Shown in pieces: positions 33,234-43,912 of a stretch of 64,000 nucleotides of DNA. Every line of letters starts with the position of its first letter. The first letter of the stretch is position 1. The DNA is taken from the NCBI RefSeq assembly GCF_011174775.1, contig NZ_JAANHS010000012.1:1-64000 (forward strand). The letters are read 5' to 3'. The notes under the pieces were generated by a model that saw only the letters and a list, made by a program, of their open reading frames with translations, did not search any database and had not been told where the DNA came from. This DNA is from Rhodobacter calidifons (GTDB taxonomy: Bacteria > Pseudomonadota > Alphaproteobacteria > Rhodobacterales > Rhodobacteraceae). Made by a program: the position numbers and the translations under genes.

Positions 33234-33593
33234 TCAGCCGATCAGCTCCTGATATTCGTCCTCGTCCATGAAATCGTCGAGCACGCTCAGGTCATCGACG
33301 CGCATCTTGAAGAACCAGGCGGCCCCGGTCGGGTCCTCGTTCACCAGGCCGGGATTGTCCACCAGCTTGGTGTTCACCGCGACGATCTCGCCGTCGACGG
33401 GCGCCAGGATGTCCGAGGCCGCCTTCACGCTTTCGATCACGCAGACCTCGTCGCCCTCGGTCACCATGGTCTCGGTCTCGGGCAGTTCCACGAAGACCAC
33501 ATCGCCCAACTGGGTCGCGGCGTGTTCGGTGATGCCGACGACCACGAGGTCCCCCTCGACGCGCAGCCATTCGTGTTCCTTGGTGTATTTCAT
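33234..33593 (-). CDS. gcvH: glycine cleavage H-protein
   Basis: 119-residue lipoyl carrier. Lipoylation motif ESVKAAS with Lys57, and N-terminal YTKEHEWLRVEGD. Shuttles the aminomethyl intermediate between GcvP, GcvT and lipoamide dehydrogenase. Eight bases after the gcvT stop. Confidence 0.97.
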   Translation of the reverse strand: MKYTKEHEWLRVEGDLVVVGITEHAATQLGDVVFVELPETETMVTEGDEVCVIESVKAASDILAPVDGEIVAVNTKLVDNPGLVNEDPTGAAWFFKMRVDDLSVLDDFMDEDEYQELIG

Positions 33594-33601
33594 GATCGTC
33601 C

Positions 33602-34723
33602 TCAGCGCTTGTAGGTTGTCGGTTGGAAGGGCATCGCGGTCACTGTAACGGGCAGACGCTTGCCGCGCACCTCTCCCATCAGTTGCGTGCCGATGCTAGC
33701 ATGGGCGCGGGCAACGTAACCCATGGAAATCGGTGCGTTGACCGAAGGCCCGAACCCGCCCGAGGTCACCTGTCCGACCGGCGTCCCGTCCGGGGCGAAA
33801 AGCTCCACCCCCTCGCGCATCGGCGCTCGACCCTCGGGGCGCAGGCCGACGCGCAGCCGCTCCGGCCCCTCGGCCAGTTCGCGCAGGATCCGCGCGGCAC
33901 CGGGAAAGCCGCCCGCGCGCGCGCCACCCGCCCGGCGGGCCTTCTGGATCGCCCAGGCGAGGTTCGCCTCGACCGGGCTGGTGGTGGTGTCGATGTCATG
34001 GCCGTAAAGGCACAGCCCCGCCTCAAGCCGCAGGCTGTCGCGCGCGCCCAGCCCGATCGGCGCCACGCCGGGCTGCGCCAGCAGACGCCGCGCAAAGCCC
34101 TCCGCCTCTGCCTCGGGGACCGAGACCTCGAACCCGTCCTCGCCGGTATAGCCCGACCGGCTGACCCAGATGTCGCCGATCACCCGGTGATCCATGAACC
34201 GCAGCGCGGCGACCCCCGGCACCAGGGCCTCCAGCGCCGCCTCGGCCCCCGGCCCCTGAAGCGCCAGCAGCGCACGGTCGGTCACGGGTTCGACAGCTGC
34301 CCCCGGCATCCCTGCCACCATATGCGCGATGTCCGCCGCCTTGCAGGCCGCGTTCACCACCACATACAGATGATCGCCCCGGTTGGCGAACATCAGGTCA
34401 TCCAGGATCCCGCCCGCATCGTTGGTGAACAGACCATAGCGCTGCCGCCCCTCGGCCAGACCCAGCACATCCACCGGCATCAGCGCCTCGAAGGCAAGCT
34501 TCAGGTCCTCCATCGACCCCTTCGGCCGCAGGATCACCTGCCCCATGTGGCTGACGTCGAACAGCCCCGCCGCCGCGCGGGTGTGCAGATGTTCCTTCAG
34601 CACGCCATCGGCGTATTGCACCGGCATCCGGTAGCCCGCGAAGGGCACCATCCTGCCGCCCAGCTCTTCATGCAGGGGCTCCAGCCCCAGGCGCAGAATT
34701 TCCGGCTCCTCCAGATCGGCCAT
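33602..34723 (-). CDS. gcvT: aminomethyltransferase, T-protein
   Basis: 373 residues. Transfers the methylene group from lipoyl-GcvH to tetrahydrofolate and frees ammonia. Signature parts: MVPFAGYRMPVQY, FDVSHMGQ, SGYTGEDGFE and GLGARDSLRLEAGLCLYGHD. I selected ATG 34723 (MADLEEPE) because GGAGG stands five bases upstream; the ATG four codons earlier has no spaced ribosome site. First gene after the glycine riboswitch. Confidence 0.96.
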   Translation of the reverse strand: MADLEEPEILRLGLEPLHEELGGRMVPFAGYRMPVQYADGVLKEHLHTRAAAGLFDVSHMGQVILRPKGSMEDLKLAFEALMPVDVLGLAEGRQRYGLFTNDAGGILDDLMFANRGDHLYVVVNAACKAADIAHMVAGMPGAAVEPVTDRALLALQGPGAEAALEALVPGVAALRFMDHRVIGDIWVSRSGYTGEDGFEVSVPEAEAEGFARRLLAQPGVAPIGLGARDSLRLEAGLCLYGHDIDTTTSPVEANLAWAIQKARRAGGARAGGFPGAARILRELAEGPERLRVGLRPEGRAPMREGVELFAPDGTPVGQVTSGGFGPSVNAPISMGYVARAHASIGTQLMGEVRGKRLPVTVTAMPFQPTTYKR

Positions 34724-34790
34724 CGCCGCCTCCATCCCTGGCCGGAAAACGCACCGGCACCGTCAGGCGGGCCAATCCCCGCCTCTCGAT

Positions 34791-34970
34791 GCCCCCTCTG
34801 TCCCTGCACGTCGCGTGCGCCTGAGATCGTTATCCCTTCGGCGTCCCGGGACGGCCCGGGCACTCTCCAGAGTCTGTCGTCAGCAACGGTCCTTGCGCCT
34901 GAGAGTTTACCGGGGCGGTTGCTCCTTCGGCACCATTGGGCCCGTGCGGGCCCGCCGGATTCTCCCGAAA
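34791..34970 (-). ncRNA. tandem glycine riboswitch upstream of gcvT
   Basis: Two glycine aptamers in series on the gcv strand. The first has CGGGAGA, GCCGAAGGAGCAA, then CTCTCAGGC and AAGGACCG. The second has CTCTGGAGAG, GCCGAAGGGATAA, then CTCAGGC and CAGGGAC. The paired GCCGAAGG...CTCAGGC blocks are the glycine-aptamer hallmark. It ends 67 bases before the gcvT ATG and should switch on the cleavage operon when glycine is abundant. Confidence 0.93.
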
Positions 34971-35206
34971 CTGACATCCTTTGACTAGCGCAAAGCCTGC
35001 CGGACGGGCAAGTGAAAACCGGGATACGATGGTATGCCGTCAGCGGGCGCCGCCCGTGGGGCTCGGGATCCCGGCAGAGCCCGGGTCTCGTGGCCTTCCG
35101 CGTCAGGCGCGGCACGGGACTGGCTGCCGACACCTCCGGCCCGGGGCCGAGCCGCAGCCGCCCGTCGCGCCGCGGTTCGGGCCGCGGTTCGGGCCGGCCG
35201 GCCGGC

Positions 35207-35685
35207 CTTCGTCCGGCGGACGGGCTGCGGACCGGCGCAGGGCGTCAGGACAGGATCGCCCGGGTGCAGGCTGTCCACCCACCCTGGCCCGGACGGATCC
35301 GCCCGATTTCGAGGCAGGCCATGGTCCCGGAGAGGGCGCCTTTCCGGCCTTGGAAGGGCGCATGCCCCGGTCCCCGGTCGGCCTGGTTCAGGTGGTCTGC
35401 ATCCACAACCGGCCGCAGGCCCAAAGGCCCGGGATGTCCCGGCCCTCTCTGACGGGAACTGTCGTTGCCCGAGCCCCCGTGGATGAGGTCATCACCCGCC
35501 GAGCCCGGAAAGCTGCCCCTCACCCTCCCGCCGATCCGCGCAGCAGGGTGCCTGCGGCGCAACAGGCTGTCGGCCCCGGCCAGAGCGCAGATGAGACCGT
35601 TGCCATCGGCACGTCCGGCATCGGCGCCGCTGCCGGCCACCCCTGGCGGGGCATGGCTGTAGTCGGCAAGGCTTGCCCTGCGATC
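35207..35685 (-). pseudogene. decayed RTX-Hint protein relic
   Basis: The 777 bp between the riboswitch and the MATE gene hold no intact gene, but the minus strand keeps fragments of an RTX/Hint protein. 35685-35461 reads RASLADYSHAPPGV, then LICALAGADSL, then GSAGDDLIHGGSGND, like ASYADAPAGV modules and nonapeptides. In another frame 35278-35207 reads VDSLHPGDPVLT and GPQPVRRT, like the start of a Hint (hedgehog/intein) domain (VEDLRPGDLVLT..GPQPIRW). Frames disagree and repeat glycines have become Arg or Pro, so it is dead. Domain identity is by eye. Confidence 0.6.
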
Positions 35686-35757
35686 CCTCCGGAACCTTCC
35701 CGGCAGAACACGGCGGATCGGTACCCGCCGCGAACGGCTTCGGCCTTGCTGCCCGGG

Positions 35758-37164
35758 TCAGGCCCGCCGTCCGCCGGGGCTGGCGATCGGTTCGGCCTCG
35801 GGCACAGGCGGGACCGCGCGCGACGCAGCGGGAAGCGCCGGTGCCCGGATCGCCACCAGGGCCAGCCAGGCTGCAAGAAGACCGAAGATGACGCCGCCGA
35901 TGGCCTGCCCGACCAGCACCCCCTGCGCGCCCCAGTACTGGCCCAGCCAGAGCGCCAGCGGAATCGTCCCCAGCGTATGCCGCCCCCAGTTCACCACCGT
36001 TGACCAGAAGGGCCGGCCAAGGTTGTTGCAGACGGCATTGCCGACGAAGATCATCCCGTTGAAGAACCACAGCAGCGCCAGCGGTCCGCAGAAGAGATAG
36101 ACCAGATCCCGCGTCAGCCCTTCGGCCCGGAAGGCATCGGCAATCGGGGCCCTCAGGACGAAAAGCAGGGCCGAGACGACCAGAATCACCAGCGCCGTGA
36201 AGATCAGCCCGTCCCGGAACGCCCGCCGCACCCGGTCCATGCGCCCGGCACCGAAGTTCTGCCCGATGATCGGTCCGATGGCACCGGACAGCGCGAAGAT
36301 CACGCCGAAGGCAACCGGAGTCAGCCGCCCGGCGATCGCCATGCCCGCCACCGCCGCCTCGCCATAGGCGCTCGTCGCCCGCGTGACGAAGGCCTGGCCG
36401 ATGGGCGTTGCCACCTGGGTCAGGATGGCCGGCACGGCAATCGCCCAGACCGGCCCCATGTCCGCCACCACCTGCGCCGGCGTCGGCCGGTCGAACCCGC
36501 CGTATTTCGCCGTGATCGGCCGCAGCGCCATGACCGCGATCACCACCCGCGCGGCTACGCTGCCCAGAGCGGCCCCGGTCAGTTCCCAGCCCAGACCGAA
36601 GATCAGGATCGGATCCAGCACCGCCGTCGCCAGCGCGCCCCAGACCGTGGCCATCATCGCCGCCCGCGCATCGCCATGGCTGCGCAGGATCGCCCCGCCG
36701 ATCATGCCGATCATCAGCAGCGGCAGCGAGGGCACCACGATCGCCAGGAAATGCACCGCCAGGTCCGCCGTCCGCCCCGTCGCCCCCAGCAGCCCGACCA
36801 GCGGCCCCAGCGCCAGCCAGACCGCGGCGGCAAAGACCGCGCCGAAGAGAAGGCCCAGGATCAGCCCCGTCGTCGCCCGTGCCCGCGCCTGCGCCGGATC
36901 GCGCGCGCCCAGCGCCCGCGCCACCAGCGCGCCCACGGCAATCGACATGCCGATCCCGAAACTGGTGGTGAAGAACAGGATCGCCCCGGCAAAGCCGATC
37001 GCCGCCGCAAGCTCGGCCTGACCCAGAAGCGCGATGTAGACCATGTTGATCAGATCGACGACAAAGACCGCCATCAGCCCGACCGACGAGGTTAGCGCCA
37101 TCACCGAAACATGCCGGAAGAGGCTTCCCTCGACAAACTTCGCCTGCGCGCCCGATCCGGCCAT
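35758..37164 (-). CDS. MATE-family efflux transporter
   Basis: 468-residue inner-membrane protein with about twelve helices in two similar halves. Family marks include HVSVMALTSSVGLMAVFVVDLINMVYI in the first helix pair and GAIGPIIGQNFGAGR mid-protein. Such proteins export drugs or cationic metabolites using Na+ or H+. Start ATG 37164 chosen from AGGAG; the ATG 15 codons upstream has none. Substrate unknown. Downstream of gltX on the same strand with a repeat-type hairpin between them, and followed by the RTX relic. Confidence 0.92.
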   Translation of the reverse strand: MAGSGAQAKFVEGSLFRHVSVMALTSSVGLMAVFVVDLINMVYIALLGQAELAAAIGFAGAILFFTTSFGIGMSIAVGALVARALGARDPAQARARATTGLILGLLFGAVFAAAVWLALGPLVGLLGATGRTADLAVHFLAIVVPSLPLLMIGMIGGAILRSHGDARAAMMATVWGALATAVLDPILIFGLGWELTGAALGSVAARVVIAVMALRPITAKYGGFDRPTPAQVVADMGPVWAIAVPAILTQVATPIGQAFVTRATSAYGEAAVAGMAIAGRLTPVAFGVIFALSGAIGPIIGQNFGAGRMDRVRRAFRDGLIFTALVILVVSALLFVLRAPIADAFRAEGLTRDLVYLFCGPLALLWFFNGMIFVGNAVCNNLGRPFWSTVVNWGRHTLGTIPLALWLGQYWGAQGVLVGQAIGGVIFGLLAAWLALVAIRAPALPAASRAVPPVPEAEPIASPGGRRA

Positions 37165-37210
37165 GTTTCTCTCCTGACCCGACCGGGAAGCCCAGGTCCA
37201 GCCCTTCATC

Positions 37211-37255
37211 TGTCCACAAATATCCCGCGGGGGTCCGGGGGCGCGAAGCCCCCGG
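37211..37255. repeat. AAATA + G-rich hairpin element, copy 1 (gltX end)
   Basis: TGTCCACAAATATCCC (37211-37226), then GGGGGTCC, then a hairpin with arms CCGGGGGC (37235-37242) and GCCCCCGG (37248-37255), loop GCGAA. It shares order and sequence with elements after serA (52568) and serB (48524). It stands 16 bp past the gltX stop and probably serves as its terminator. Confidence 0.75.
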
Positions 37256-37270
37256 GGCCACCCCAGGGAC

Positions 37271-38596
37271 TCAGACGCCCGGCACCTTGCGCAGAAGCGG
37301 CATCACATCCGCCATCTCCGGGCCCGCATCCCGCCCGGTCAGCGCCCGGCGGAGGGGGCGGAACAGGTCCCTGCCCTTGCGCCCCGTCGCCTCCTTCACA
37401 GCGGCCGTCCACTCGCCCCAGGTCGCTTGGGTCCATGGCTTCGGCGGCAGCATCGCCATGGCCTGCCGGACAAAGTCGCGGTCCGCCTCATCCACCACCG
37501 GCTCCGCCCCGTCGCGGAACAGCGTCCACCACTCGCGCAGATCGTCCAGGATCGTGATGTTGCCCTTTACCACATTCCAGAAGGCTTCGGCCTCGGCCTC
37601 CGGCACGCCCAGCGCCAGCACCCGGTCCCGCACCGCCGCGAAGGGCAGCGACTGGACATGATGGCGGGTCAGCGGGAACAGGTCCTCGGCGTCGAATTTC
37701 GTGGGGGCGGTGCCGAAGGAGCCGACATCGAACCCGGCAATCAGGTCCTCCATGGACGCAGCCAGTTCCACCGGCTTAGACGACCCCAGCCGCGCCATCA
37801 GGGACAACAGCGCCATCGGCTCCACCCCCCGCGCCCGCAGGTCGCGCAGCGACAGGACGCCCAGACGCTTGGACAGTTCCTCGCCCTGAGGGCCGGTCAG
37901 AAGGCTGTGGTGCGCGAAGGTCGGGGGCGTGCCCCCCAGGGCCTGCATGATCTGGATCTGCGTCGCGGTGTTCGTCACATGGTCCGCGCCGCGCACGATA
38001 TGGGTGACCCCCATGTCCACGTCATCCACCGACGAGGCGAAGGTATACAGCACCTGCCCGTCCGCCCGGATCAGCACCGGGTCGCTGACCGAGGCCGCGT
38101 CGATCGAGACCCTGCCGATGATCCGGTCGTCCCATTCGATCCGTTCCTGATCCAGCTTGAAGCGCCAGTAGCCCTGCCGCCCCTCGGCACGATAGGCGGC
38201 CTTCTGCGCCTCGGTCAGCGCCAGCGCCGCGCGGTCATAGACCGGCGGTTTCCCCATGTTCAGCTGCTTCTTCCGCTTCAGGTCCAGCTCGACCGGGGTC
38301 TCGAAACATTCGTAGAACCGCCCCGCTGCCTTCAGCTGCTCGGCCGCTTCGGCATAGCGCGCCAGGCGTTTCGACTGCTGCTCGACCCGGTCCCAGGTCA
38401 GACCCAGCCAGGTCAGATCCTCCATCAGCCCGTCGATGTATTCCTGCTTCGAGCGTTCCTGGTCGGTATCGTCCAGCCGCAGGATGAAGGTTCCGCCGTT
38501 CTGCCGCGCGATCAGCCAGTTCATCAGCGCGGTGCGGAGGTTGCCCACATGGATCCAGCCGGTGGGCGAGGGGGCAAAGCGGGTGGTGACGGTCAT
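37271..38596 (-). CDS. gltX: glutamyl-tRNA synthetase
   Basis: 441-residue class I aminoacyl-tRNA synthetase. HIGH-type motif as HVGN (residues 16-19, in FAPSPTGWIHVGN) and KMSKS-type loop as ELSKRLG; both variants are common in this group. Charges tRNA-Glu. In alphaproteobacteria with two GltX paralogues one may also charge tRNA-Gln, so a second gene elsewhere is possible. Single gene; GAGCC before ATG 38596. Confidence 0.96.
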   Translation of the reverse strand: MTVTTRFAPSPTGWIHVGNLRTALMNWLIARQNGGTFILRLDDTDQERSKQEYIDGLMEDLTWLGLTWDRVEQQSKRLARYAEAAEQLKAAGRFYECFETPVELDLKRKKQLNMGKPPVYDRAALALTEAQKAAYRAEGRQGYWRFKLDQERIEWDDRIIGRVSIDAASVSDPVLIRADGQVLYTFASSVDDVDMGVTHIVRGADHVTNTATQIQIMQALGGTPPTFAHHSLLTGPQGEELSKRLGVLSLRDLRARGVEPMALLSLMARLGSSKPVELAASMEDLIAGFDVGSFGTAPTKFDAEDLFPLTRHHVQSLPFAAVRDRVLALGVPEAEAEAFWNVVKGNITILDDLREWWTLFRDGAEPVVDEADRDFVRQAMAMLPPKPWTQATWGEWTAAVKEATGRKGRDLFRPLRRALTGRDAGPEMADVMPLLRKVPGV

Positions 38597-39195
38597 CTGC
38601 GGCTCCTTGAACCGCCCTTCCCTGTCACAAGCCCCCGGATTTGTCCAGTTTGCGGACCGATCACCCGATCCGGATCATCCTCTGTCGGACCGGAACGGCC
38701 TGGTCACGCGCTGTCGTCCGGCCACGAATGCGCCCATGCGCAAGGGTCGGCGCCTTCGCGCCGTCCTGCCGATCGTGGCGGGCCACCCCGGCCTTGCGGC
38801 GGCTGTCAGAGCCGTCATCGCCGACCGTCTCGGCCCATGGCCCGCCCAGAGCGGGTGGATCTGCCCTTGTCGGCCCGGATCCTCCAGCCCCGCCAGGATC
38901 GGCGCGCGCAGGACGCCCTCGTCCACCGAATGGAGCCGCCGGAGGAAAGGACAGGCCTTGGTCATCCGGTGCGGACCAAGCCGGTCAGGGATCGGGCCGA
39001 AGTCTCGGCCGCCCGGCATCGGACAGATCGACATTCCGGTCCGCCGCGGCGAAAACCCCGTGGCCAGGCTTTCGCCGCCATGCCCGCTGTCATCGCGATG
39101 GGCAGAGCGGCCGTGCCCCACCATCGACTGCCCCCAAAGCCTGGCAGCAAACCCGGTGCCGCGCCGACACCTGAGCGAGGAACGTCCATTGCAGA
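38597..39195. other. about 600 bp without a recognisable gene
   Basis: No frame gives a recognisable protein. The longest minus-strand open stretch (38675-39124) contains an in-frame ATG product with blocks such as PFLRRLHSVDEGVLRAPILAGL, but codons AGA, GGA and AGG are frequent near its end and I can name no family. It may be another decayed gene. The right end leads into the hpa promoter. Confidence 0.5.
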
Positions 39196-39231
39196 TTGAC
39201 TCTCATCCGCGATTTGCTTAACAAAGCAAAT
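39196..39231 (+). promoter_or_regulatory. hpa promoter with overlapping palindromic operator
   Basis: TTGACT (39196-39201) and, 17 bp later, TAACAA (39219-39224) form a plausible sigma-70 promoter. A perfect palindrome, ATTTGCTT-AACA-AAGCAAAT (39212-39231), covers the -10, as expected for a repressor site. Aromatic-acid meta-cleavage operons are often controlled by MarR-type HpaR/HpcR, but no such gene is adjacent. Regulator identity is inference. Confidence 0.7.
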
Positions 39232-39250
39232 ATATGCAGGACCCCGGCCG

Positions 39251-39639
39251 ATGCCCCATATCCAGATCGACTATTCCCCGAACCTTGAAGACCGCCTGGA
39301 CATCGCGGGGCTGTGCCGGGTGCTGCGCGATGCGGCGGTTGCCACCGGCATCCTGCCGCTGGCGGGGATCCGCGTCCGTGCCACGGCCTGCACCCATGTG
39401 GTGATCGCCGACGGCAACCCGGAGCATGCCTTCCTTGACATCTCGCTGCGCCTGCGCGCCGGCCGCAGCGCCGAGGACAAGGCCCGCGCAACGGCGGAGA
39501 TCTTCGCCGCGGCACAGGCCTATTGCGCCAAGGTCCTTGAAACCTCGTCCTTCCTGCTGTCCTTCGAAATGCGCGACATCGACCCCGCGCTGTCGCCCAA
39601 GACCTCGTCGATCCGCCGCTACCTGCCGGGAGAAACCCA

Positions 39640-39643
<4 letters not shown>
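39251..39643 (+). CDS. hpaF: 5-carboxymethyl-2-hydroxymuconate delta-isomerase
   Basis: 130-residue tautomerase-superfamily enzyme. Pro2 (Pro1 after Met removal) is the catalytic base, followed by HIQIDYSPNLE, matching HpaF/HpcD. Isomerises the ring-fission acid in homoprotocatechuate breakdown. First gene after the palindromic promoter. Its TGA overlaps the GTG of hpaE (GTGA). Confidence 0.9.
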
Positions 39644-41145
<1,502 letters not shown>

Positions 41146-41147
41146 CG

Positions 41148-42128
41148 ATGCCCATCCCCGCCCCGAACCTGAACCCGCCCTTCAACATCGTCCGGCTAAG
41201 CCATGTCGAGTTGAAGGTCACCGACCTCGCCTGGTCCCGCGCCTATTACGTCGACACGCTGGGCCTTCAGGTCACGCACGAGGATGCCTCCACCATCTAC
41301 CTCCGCGCGATGGAGGAACGCGGCCATCACTGCATGATCCTGCGCCAGTCCGCAGAGGCTTCGGTGGGCGTCCTCGGCTTCAAGGTCTGGTCCGAGGACG
41401 ACCTCGACCGCGCCGCGCACTGGTTCACGGCGCGCAGCCTGCCCTTCGCCTGGTCTGAGCGCCCCTTCATGGGCCGGGTCCTCGCCACCCGCGACCCCTG
41501 GGGCGTGCCGCTGGAATTCTACGCGCGGATGGACCGCCTGCCGCCGATCCACCAGCAGTATCGTCTCTATCGCGGGGTCAAGCCGCTGCGGATCGACCAC
41601 TTCAACCTGTTCTCGTCGAACGTGGACAGGGCCGTGGAATTCTACGGCGACATGGGCTTCCGCGTCACAGAATACACCGCGGATGAGGAGACGGGCCGCA
41701 CCTGGGCCGCCTGGATGCACCGGAAGGGCGGCGTCCATGACATCGCCTTCACCAACGGCACCGGCCCGCGCCTGCACCACACCGCCTTCTGGGTGCCGAC
41801 GCCGCTGAACATCATCGACCTTCTCGACCTGATGTCCACCACCGGCTACCTTGCGAACATCGAACGCGGCCCCGGCCGCCACGGGATTTCCAACGCCTTC
41901 TTCCTCTACATCCGCGACAAGGACGGGCACCGGACGGAAATCTACTGTTCCGACTACCAGACCTGCGACCCGGACCTGGAGCCGATCAGGTGGGACCTGA
42001 AGGACCCGCAGCGCCAGACCCTTTGGGGCGCGCCCGCGCCGCGGTCGTGGTTCGAACTGGGGTCCGTCTTTGACGGCGCCACATTGGCCGATAGCGACCT
42101 GAAGGCAACCCCGATCATCGCGCCCTGA
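41148..42128 (+). CDS. hpaD: homoprotocatechuate 2,3-dioxygenase (type I extradiol)
   Basis: 326-residue ring-cleaving dioxygenase with two vicinal-oxygen-chelate domains. Metal triad His151 (RIDHFN), His211 (LHHTAFW) and Glu264 (HRTEIYC) matches the HPCD enzymes of Arthrobacter and Brevibacterium, not the LigB-type HpaD of E. coli. It opens 3,4-dihydroxyphenylacetate between C2 and C3 using Fe or Mn. Starts 2 bases after hpaE. Confidence 0.93.
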   Translation: MPIPAPNLNPPFNIVRLSHVELKVTDLAWSRAYYVDTLGLQVTHEDASTIYLRAMEERGHHCMILRQSAEASVGVLGFKVWSEDDLDRAAHWFTARSLPFAWSERPFMGRVLATRDPWGVPLEFYARMDRLPPIHQQYRLYRGVKPLRIDHFNLFSSNVDRAVEFYGDMGFRVTEYTADEETGRTWAAWMHRKGGVHDIAFTNGTGPRLHHTAFWVPTPLNIIDLLDLMSTTGYLANIERGPGRHGISNAFFLYIRDKDGHRTEIYCSDYQTCDPDLEPIRWDLKDPQRQTLWGAPAPRSWFELGSVFDGATLADSDLKATPIIAP

Positions 42129-42132
42129 CGCC

Positions 42133-42987
42133 ATGAACCTTGTGACCTTCTCCGCCGATGGCAAGCAACACTGGGGCGTGACCGCTGCGGGAGGCGTTCT
42201 CGCCCTGTCGCCCGAGTTTCCGCAGTGGAATACCCTGCGCAACGTGATCGAGGCCGGGGCGATTCTTCGGGTGCTGAAAGCAGGGCAAGGCCGCCCGGCG
42301 AGCCATCCCGAAGGATCGTTCACATACGACATCCCGATCCCCGACCCGGAAAAGATCATCTGCGTGGGCGTGAACTTCCCCGACCGCAATGCCGAGTACA
42401 AGGACGGTCAGGATGCCCCGCCGTTCATGTCCCTCTTCCCCCGCTTTGCCCGCAGCTTCACCGGCCACGGGCAGCCGCTGATCCGCCCGCCGGAAAGCCC
42501 GCAACTCGACTACGAAGGCGAGATCGCCGTCATCATCGGCAAGGCCGGCCGCCGCATCCCTGAAGTCGAGGCGCTGTCCCATATCGCCGCCCTGACGCTG
42601 TGCAACGAAGGCACGATCCGCGACTGGGTGCGGCATGCGAAGTTCAACGTGACGCAAGGCAAGAACTGGGACCGTTCGGGCTCCATCGGCCCCTCGGCCG
42701 TCCCCTTCACCGACCCCGCGCAGATCACCGACATCGCACTGGAAACCCGGGTGAACGGAGAGCTGCGCCAGCAGGACCGCACCGGGCGGATGCTCTTCCC
42801 GGTGGCGCGGCAGATCGCCTACATCTCCACCTTCACCACGCTGGTCCCCGGCGACATCATCGTCACCGGCACCCCCACGGGGGCAGGCGCGCGCTTCGAT
42901 CCTCCGGTCTGGCTGAAACCGGGGGACACAGTCGAAGTCAGCGCCGAAGGCATCGGCACGCTGCGGAACGGGGTCGCAGACGAATGA
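42133..42987 (+). CDS. hpaG: fumarylacetoacetase-fold OPET decarboxylase/HHDD isomerase
   Basis: 284-residue FAH-fold enzyme with the metal-binding region LDYEGEIAVIIGKAGR and the GTPTGAGA loop near the end. In this pathway such an enzyme decarboxylates 5-oxo-pent-3-ene-1,2,5-tricarboxylate and isomerises the product. E. coli HpaG is a two-domain fusion; here there is one domain, so one or both steps may be done by a homomultimer. TGA overlaps the next ATG (ATGA). Confidence 0.88.
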   Translation: MNLVTFSADGKQHWGVTAAGGVLALSPEFPQWNTLRNVIEAGAILRVLKAGQGRPASHPEGSFTYDIPIPDPEKIICVGVNFPDRNAEYKDGQDAPPFMSLFPRFARSFTGHGQPLIRPPESPQLDYEGEIAVIIGKAGRRIPEVEALSHIAALTLCNEGTIRDWVRHAKFNVTQGKNWDRSGSIGPSAVPFTDPAQITDIALETRVNGELRQQDRTGRMLFPVARQIAYISTFTTLVPGDIIVTGTPTGAGARFDPPVWLKPGDTVEVSAEGIGTLRNGVADE

Positions 42988-43784
42988 CGCCGGATGAGAT
43001 CACGACCGCCGCTGAAATGCTTTTTCAGGCCGAACGGACGGGCCAACAATGCGGGCTTCTCTCCCTGATCCATCCCGACATGACGCTGGACGACGCCTAT
43101 GCCGTGCAGGCCGCCCTTGTCGCCCTCAAACGCGCCGAAGGGCGCAGGGTCATCGGCTGGAAGATCGGCCTGACCAGCCGTGCGATGCAGCAGGCGCTGG
43201 GGATCGAGACACCGGATTCCGGCGTTCTTCTGGACGACATGCTGTTCACGGACGGAGCGACCGTGCCGCCCGGCCGCTTCATCCAGCCCCGGATCGAGGC
43301 CGAGATCGCCTTTGCCATGAAGGCCCCCCTGCGCGGCGACCGAGTGACGCGGGCCGAGGTGCTGGCTGCGACCGACTGGGTGGCGCCCAGCCTAGAGATC
43401 CTCGACACCCGCATCCTGCGCGCCGATCCGGCCACGGGCCGGACGCGGATCATCACCGATACCGTCAGCGACAATGCGGCCAACGCCGGCATCGTCCTAG
43501 GCCCGCAGCGCCACGCGCCCGAGGCCTTCGACCTGCGCTGGATCGGGGCCATCGTCAGCCGCGACGGCGTGGTCGAAGAAACCGGCCTCGGCGCCGGTGT
43601 GCTGAACGATCCGGTGACGGGAATCCTGTGGCTGGTGCATCGGCTGGCCCGCTATGGCCAGGGGATCGAGGCGGGGCAGATCCTTCTGTCCGGCAGCTTC
43701 ATCCGCCCGGTCGAAGCCCCGCCCGGCAGCCGGTTCCACGCCGATTTCGGCCCCTTCGGCGCGGTCAGCCTGACCTTCGCCTAG
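42984..43784 (+). CDS. hpaH: 2-oxo-hept-4-ene-1,7-dioate hydratase
   Basis: 266 residues of the hydratase/decarboxylase branch of the FAH-like family (GWKIGLTSRAMQQALGI, PRIEAEIAFAM, DTVSDNAANAGIVLG). Adds water to the diene acid before aldol cleavage. Last gene of the operon. The aldolase HpaI, the 4-hydroxyphenylacetate hydroxylase HpaBC and a regulator are not in the window. Confidence 0.92.
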   Translation: MTPDEITTAAEMLFQAERTGQQCGLLSLIHPDMTLDDAYAVQAALVALKRAEGRRVIGWKIGLTSRAMQQALGIETPDSGVLLDDMLFTDGATVPPGRFIQPRIEAEIAFAMKAPLRGDRVTRAEVLAATDWVAPSLEILDTRILRADPATGRTRIITDTVSDNAANAGIVLGPQRHAPEAFDLRWIGAIVSRDGVVEETGLGAGVLNDPVTGILWLVHRLARYGQGIEAGQILLSGSFIRPVEAPPGSRFHADFGPFGAVSLTFA

Positions 43785-43912
43785 GACTGCGCGGCCGGGC
43801 CGGGGCGCCCGTTCCGGCTGCGGCAAACTTTCCGGGTCCCGCCCCCGGCACAACGCGCAGAACCGCCGCGTCCCCCCTTCCACCCGGCGCATGGCCTTCC
43901 TATCTCCCGGGG

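Noticed and set aside
30456-33614. 1052-codon open frame on the plus strand
   Set aside because: Antisense to gcvP and gcvH, which are unmistakable.
34981-36003. 340-codon plus-strand frame
   Set aside because: Covers the RTX-Hint relic and the end of the MATE gene in antisense; no start signal and no protein-like composition.
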